From Anaeramoeba flamelloides (lineage: Eukaryota > Metamonada > Anaeramoebidae): a stretch of DNA of 64,000 bases. Position numbers and translations under genes: made by a program. Location: the NCBI GenBank assembly GCA_027625915.1, contig JANTQA010000026.1:5208001-5272000 (forward strand), given 5' to 3'. The notes under the pieces are model-generated. The model made no database searches and was not told where the DNA came from. It saw only the letters and a program-made list of their open reading frames with translations. This document shows, piece after piece, positions 62,248 through 64,000 of the stretch; within the stretch, counting starts at the first letter, position 1, and each line of letters begins with the position of its first letter.

Positions 62248-63307
62248 ACCTAGATTCCAAAAATTTGGACACAGTTTAAACAGTGGAAAGAATAATTTTA
62301 CTACACTTTAAATTCAATTTGGAAAGAATTTTGATTTTACAAACTAAACTAAAATTCAAAATTTTCCACGCAGCTAAAACGTTCCAAACAATCACAATAA
62401 TACAATTTCATTGAAATTGGAGATAATTTTGATTTTTGAAAAATATGAAAAATCATTTTTTCATCTTTAAGTTTTTGTTTTCATTTCATTGTTTGAATTA
62501 CGTAATTTGTTTTCGTTGGATCAAAATTTTTCTCAATGATTGATATTATGTTAAAGTTGTTCCAAATAGAAGAACCCAAATAAAATTAGTTGGTAGTATC
62601 TAACCTTTGATCGATCAATATTCCTAATAGAATTTAAACAAATTTCCTAATGTATTTTTTTGTTTTGCTCTCTCCAAAATTTTTAACACACCCATGATTT
62701 ATTTGTATTGATAATTATTTATTTTTTTGTTTTGTGAGTATTGTAATTTATAAAAAGGTGTTAACATTTCAATTAGTGAATGGTTCTAATTTGGTAAATC
62801 TTCGAGAAGTGATTAAATAAGTTTTTTTTTTTCACAAATAGAATTTTGGTGTGTTTTAAATTTTGAATTGGGGTTTATTTCATTTTTTGTCTTTTTTGTT
62901 TTGTTTTCATTTCCTTTTATGTAGTTACGTAATCTGTTTCCTTAGATCTGAAATTTTTTTTCAATGGTTGATAGAAGGTTATTGTTGAGTTTTTTTATAT
63001 TGGAAAATAATATACAATTGGTAGATGGTATCTTATCATTTGATCGATCGATAATTGTTGGTGAAATTTCAACAAATTTACCAATACATTTTTTCTTCTG
63101 CTCGTTTCAGTATTTTGGACACACCTGTTTTTATTTTTGAGTTTTATATTTTTTTTCTTTTATTTGGATTAAAATGATTACTTATTAAAACATTAATACT
63201 GGGTAACTTAAATGTTGTTTTATATTAGGTTTGGAAAAATACAATAAATTGGTTTTTTTTTTTGCCTATTTTTGATTTTGGGTGTGTCAAATTTTTGGAA
63301 TGGGATT
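62248..63307. mobile_element. Mariner-like non-autonomous element with internal tandem duplication
   Basis: The ends ATTCCAAAAATTTGGACACA (left) and the inverted form CAAATTTTTGGAAT (right) resemble the ends of the Tc1/mariner relic at 1070. TATATA tracts lie on both sides. Two head-to-tail blocks of about 430 bp (62460-62878 and 62893-63307) share CATTTCATTGTTTGAATTACGT-like and TTTGATCGATC landmarks; each ends in a terminus-like GGAATGGGATTTA or GAATTGGGGTTTA. No transposase frame remains. Confidence 0.65.
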
Positions 63308-63323
63308 TATATATATATATATA

Positions 63324-64000
63324 AACTATTTTTCAGTCAAAGGTGACCAGTTTTAATGGGTGAAACACATGTGTTTATAGGGTTAGTATAAATATTAGAA
63401 GAAAAATTTTATTTTGGAAATTTTCAAAATTGAAATCATTTTTTCACATTTTTGTTTTTTTTTTTGATTTTTTTTTTAAAACCTAATTCAGTTGCAAAAA
63501 TTTTTTTTATTGCAAGATCAATAGTAACCTGTTAAAATGTGTTATTCTAATGATATTGGAATAATCGAAATGATTGTTGATAAATCATATTGATTTCTAT
63601 TGGAATTCTATTTGATCTTTGATCTTGATATTTGTTTAATAAATGTGAAAAATTTTCACTTTATTTTCATTTCCTTTTTCAAATAGAGGCGAAAAATACC
63701 AACACACTTCGTTTTGGGACATGATTTCTAAAAGAAAAGTATGGAAAATGAAGTGGAAAACTGTTTGCTATTTAGAATTCAAATATTAGTAGAAGTTCAA
63801 AACATATATTGTTGTTTTTCTAAATGTGTATTAACAATTGAGTTTTCCAATTTATAAGAAAATTTATTGATTAATTAGTTTTCTTTCAGATATATATCAA
63901 CAATCCTTTGATGTGTATTATTCTACTTATTTCTTATTTCAACTTCCAGCCAATTATATAAAATAATTGATATTTGGAAAAAATTTTGGGCACCTTTGAC
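63324..64000. mobile_element. MITE family M2, copy 3, cut by the window end
   Basis: It starts AACTATTTTTCAGTCAAAGG after TATA. The window stops inside the matching right end (GGGCACCTTTGAC at 63988-64000). The internal sequence is longer than in copies 1 and 2. It has no coding capacity. Confidence 0.7.

Noticed and set aside
1-64000. CRISPR arrays or operons
   Set aside because: No regularly spaced direct repeats with unique spacers exist, and the genes are spliced and far apart, as in a eukaryote.

Overview
This window is nuclear DNA from a very AT-rich unicellular eukaryote. The evidence is spliceosomal introns (donors GTAAGT, GTAAAT, GTAAAA; acceptors TAG or AAG), a eukaryotic WDR11 gene, an ABCG half-transporter, a TRIM-like B-box/SPRY gene, and dense DNA transposons and LINE fragments. 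Homopolymer-rich intergenic DNA, Lys/Asn/Glu-rich low-complexity proteins and TRIM-like genes suggest a protist such as the metamonad amoeba Anaeramoeba. That assignment is a guess; no rRNA or other marker settles it. TAA and TGA serve as stops in the well-conserved genes.

Genes, left to right. (1) 7026-2290 (-): a two-exon gene for a roughly 1,380-residue coiled-coil protein, interrupted by four in-frame TAA codons and about five frameshifts. (2) 12235-19948 (+): a four-exon ABCG transporter of about 1,569 residues with a signal peptide, luminal Cys-rich repeats, an ATPase and a membrane domain, in an island of higher G+C. (3) 31019-25618 (-): a complete two-exon WDR11 of about 1,283 residues with a 1.55 kb intron. 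(4) 36399-45664 (+): a TRIM-like protein whose B-box 1 exon and B-box 2/coiled-coil/SPRY exon lie 7.6 kb apart and join in phase. (5) 55962-56432 (+): a small two-exon helical protein of unknown function. (6) about 60400-61592 (+): a protein with a restriction-endonuclease-like motif, 5' end not found. Weaker candidates lie at 11437, 41403 and 45690.

Most of the rest is mobile-element debris. There is a Tc1/mariner relic (1070-2093), two relics of one LINE (23.6-24.9 and 20.65-22.65 kb), a decayed piggyBac-type transposase (42.1-43.6 kb), and about ten families of short inverted-repeat (MITE-like or foldback) elements. Several insertions can be polarised against an uninterrupted paralogue in the same window: a TTA-duplicating MITE inside copy B of a 2.5-3.6 kb segmental duplication, and a TTAA-duplicating element inside a LINE. 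The gene order shows no operon-like or pathway logic. WDR11 and the ABCG transporter look functional; the coiled-coil locus looks decayed unless the interruptions are assembly errors.
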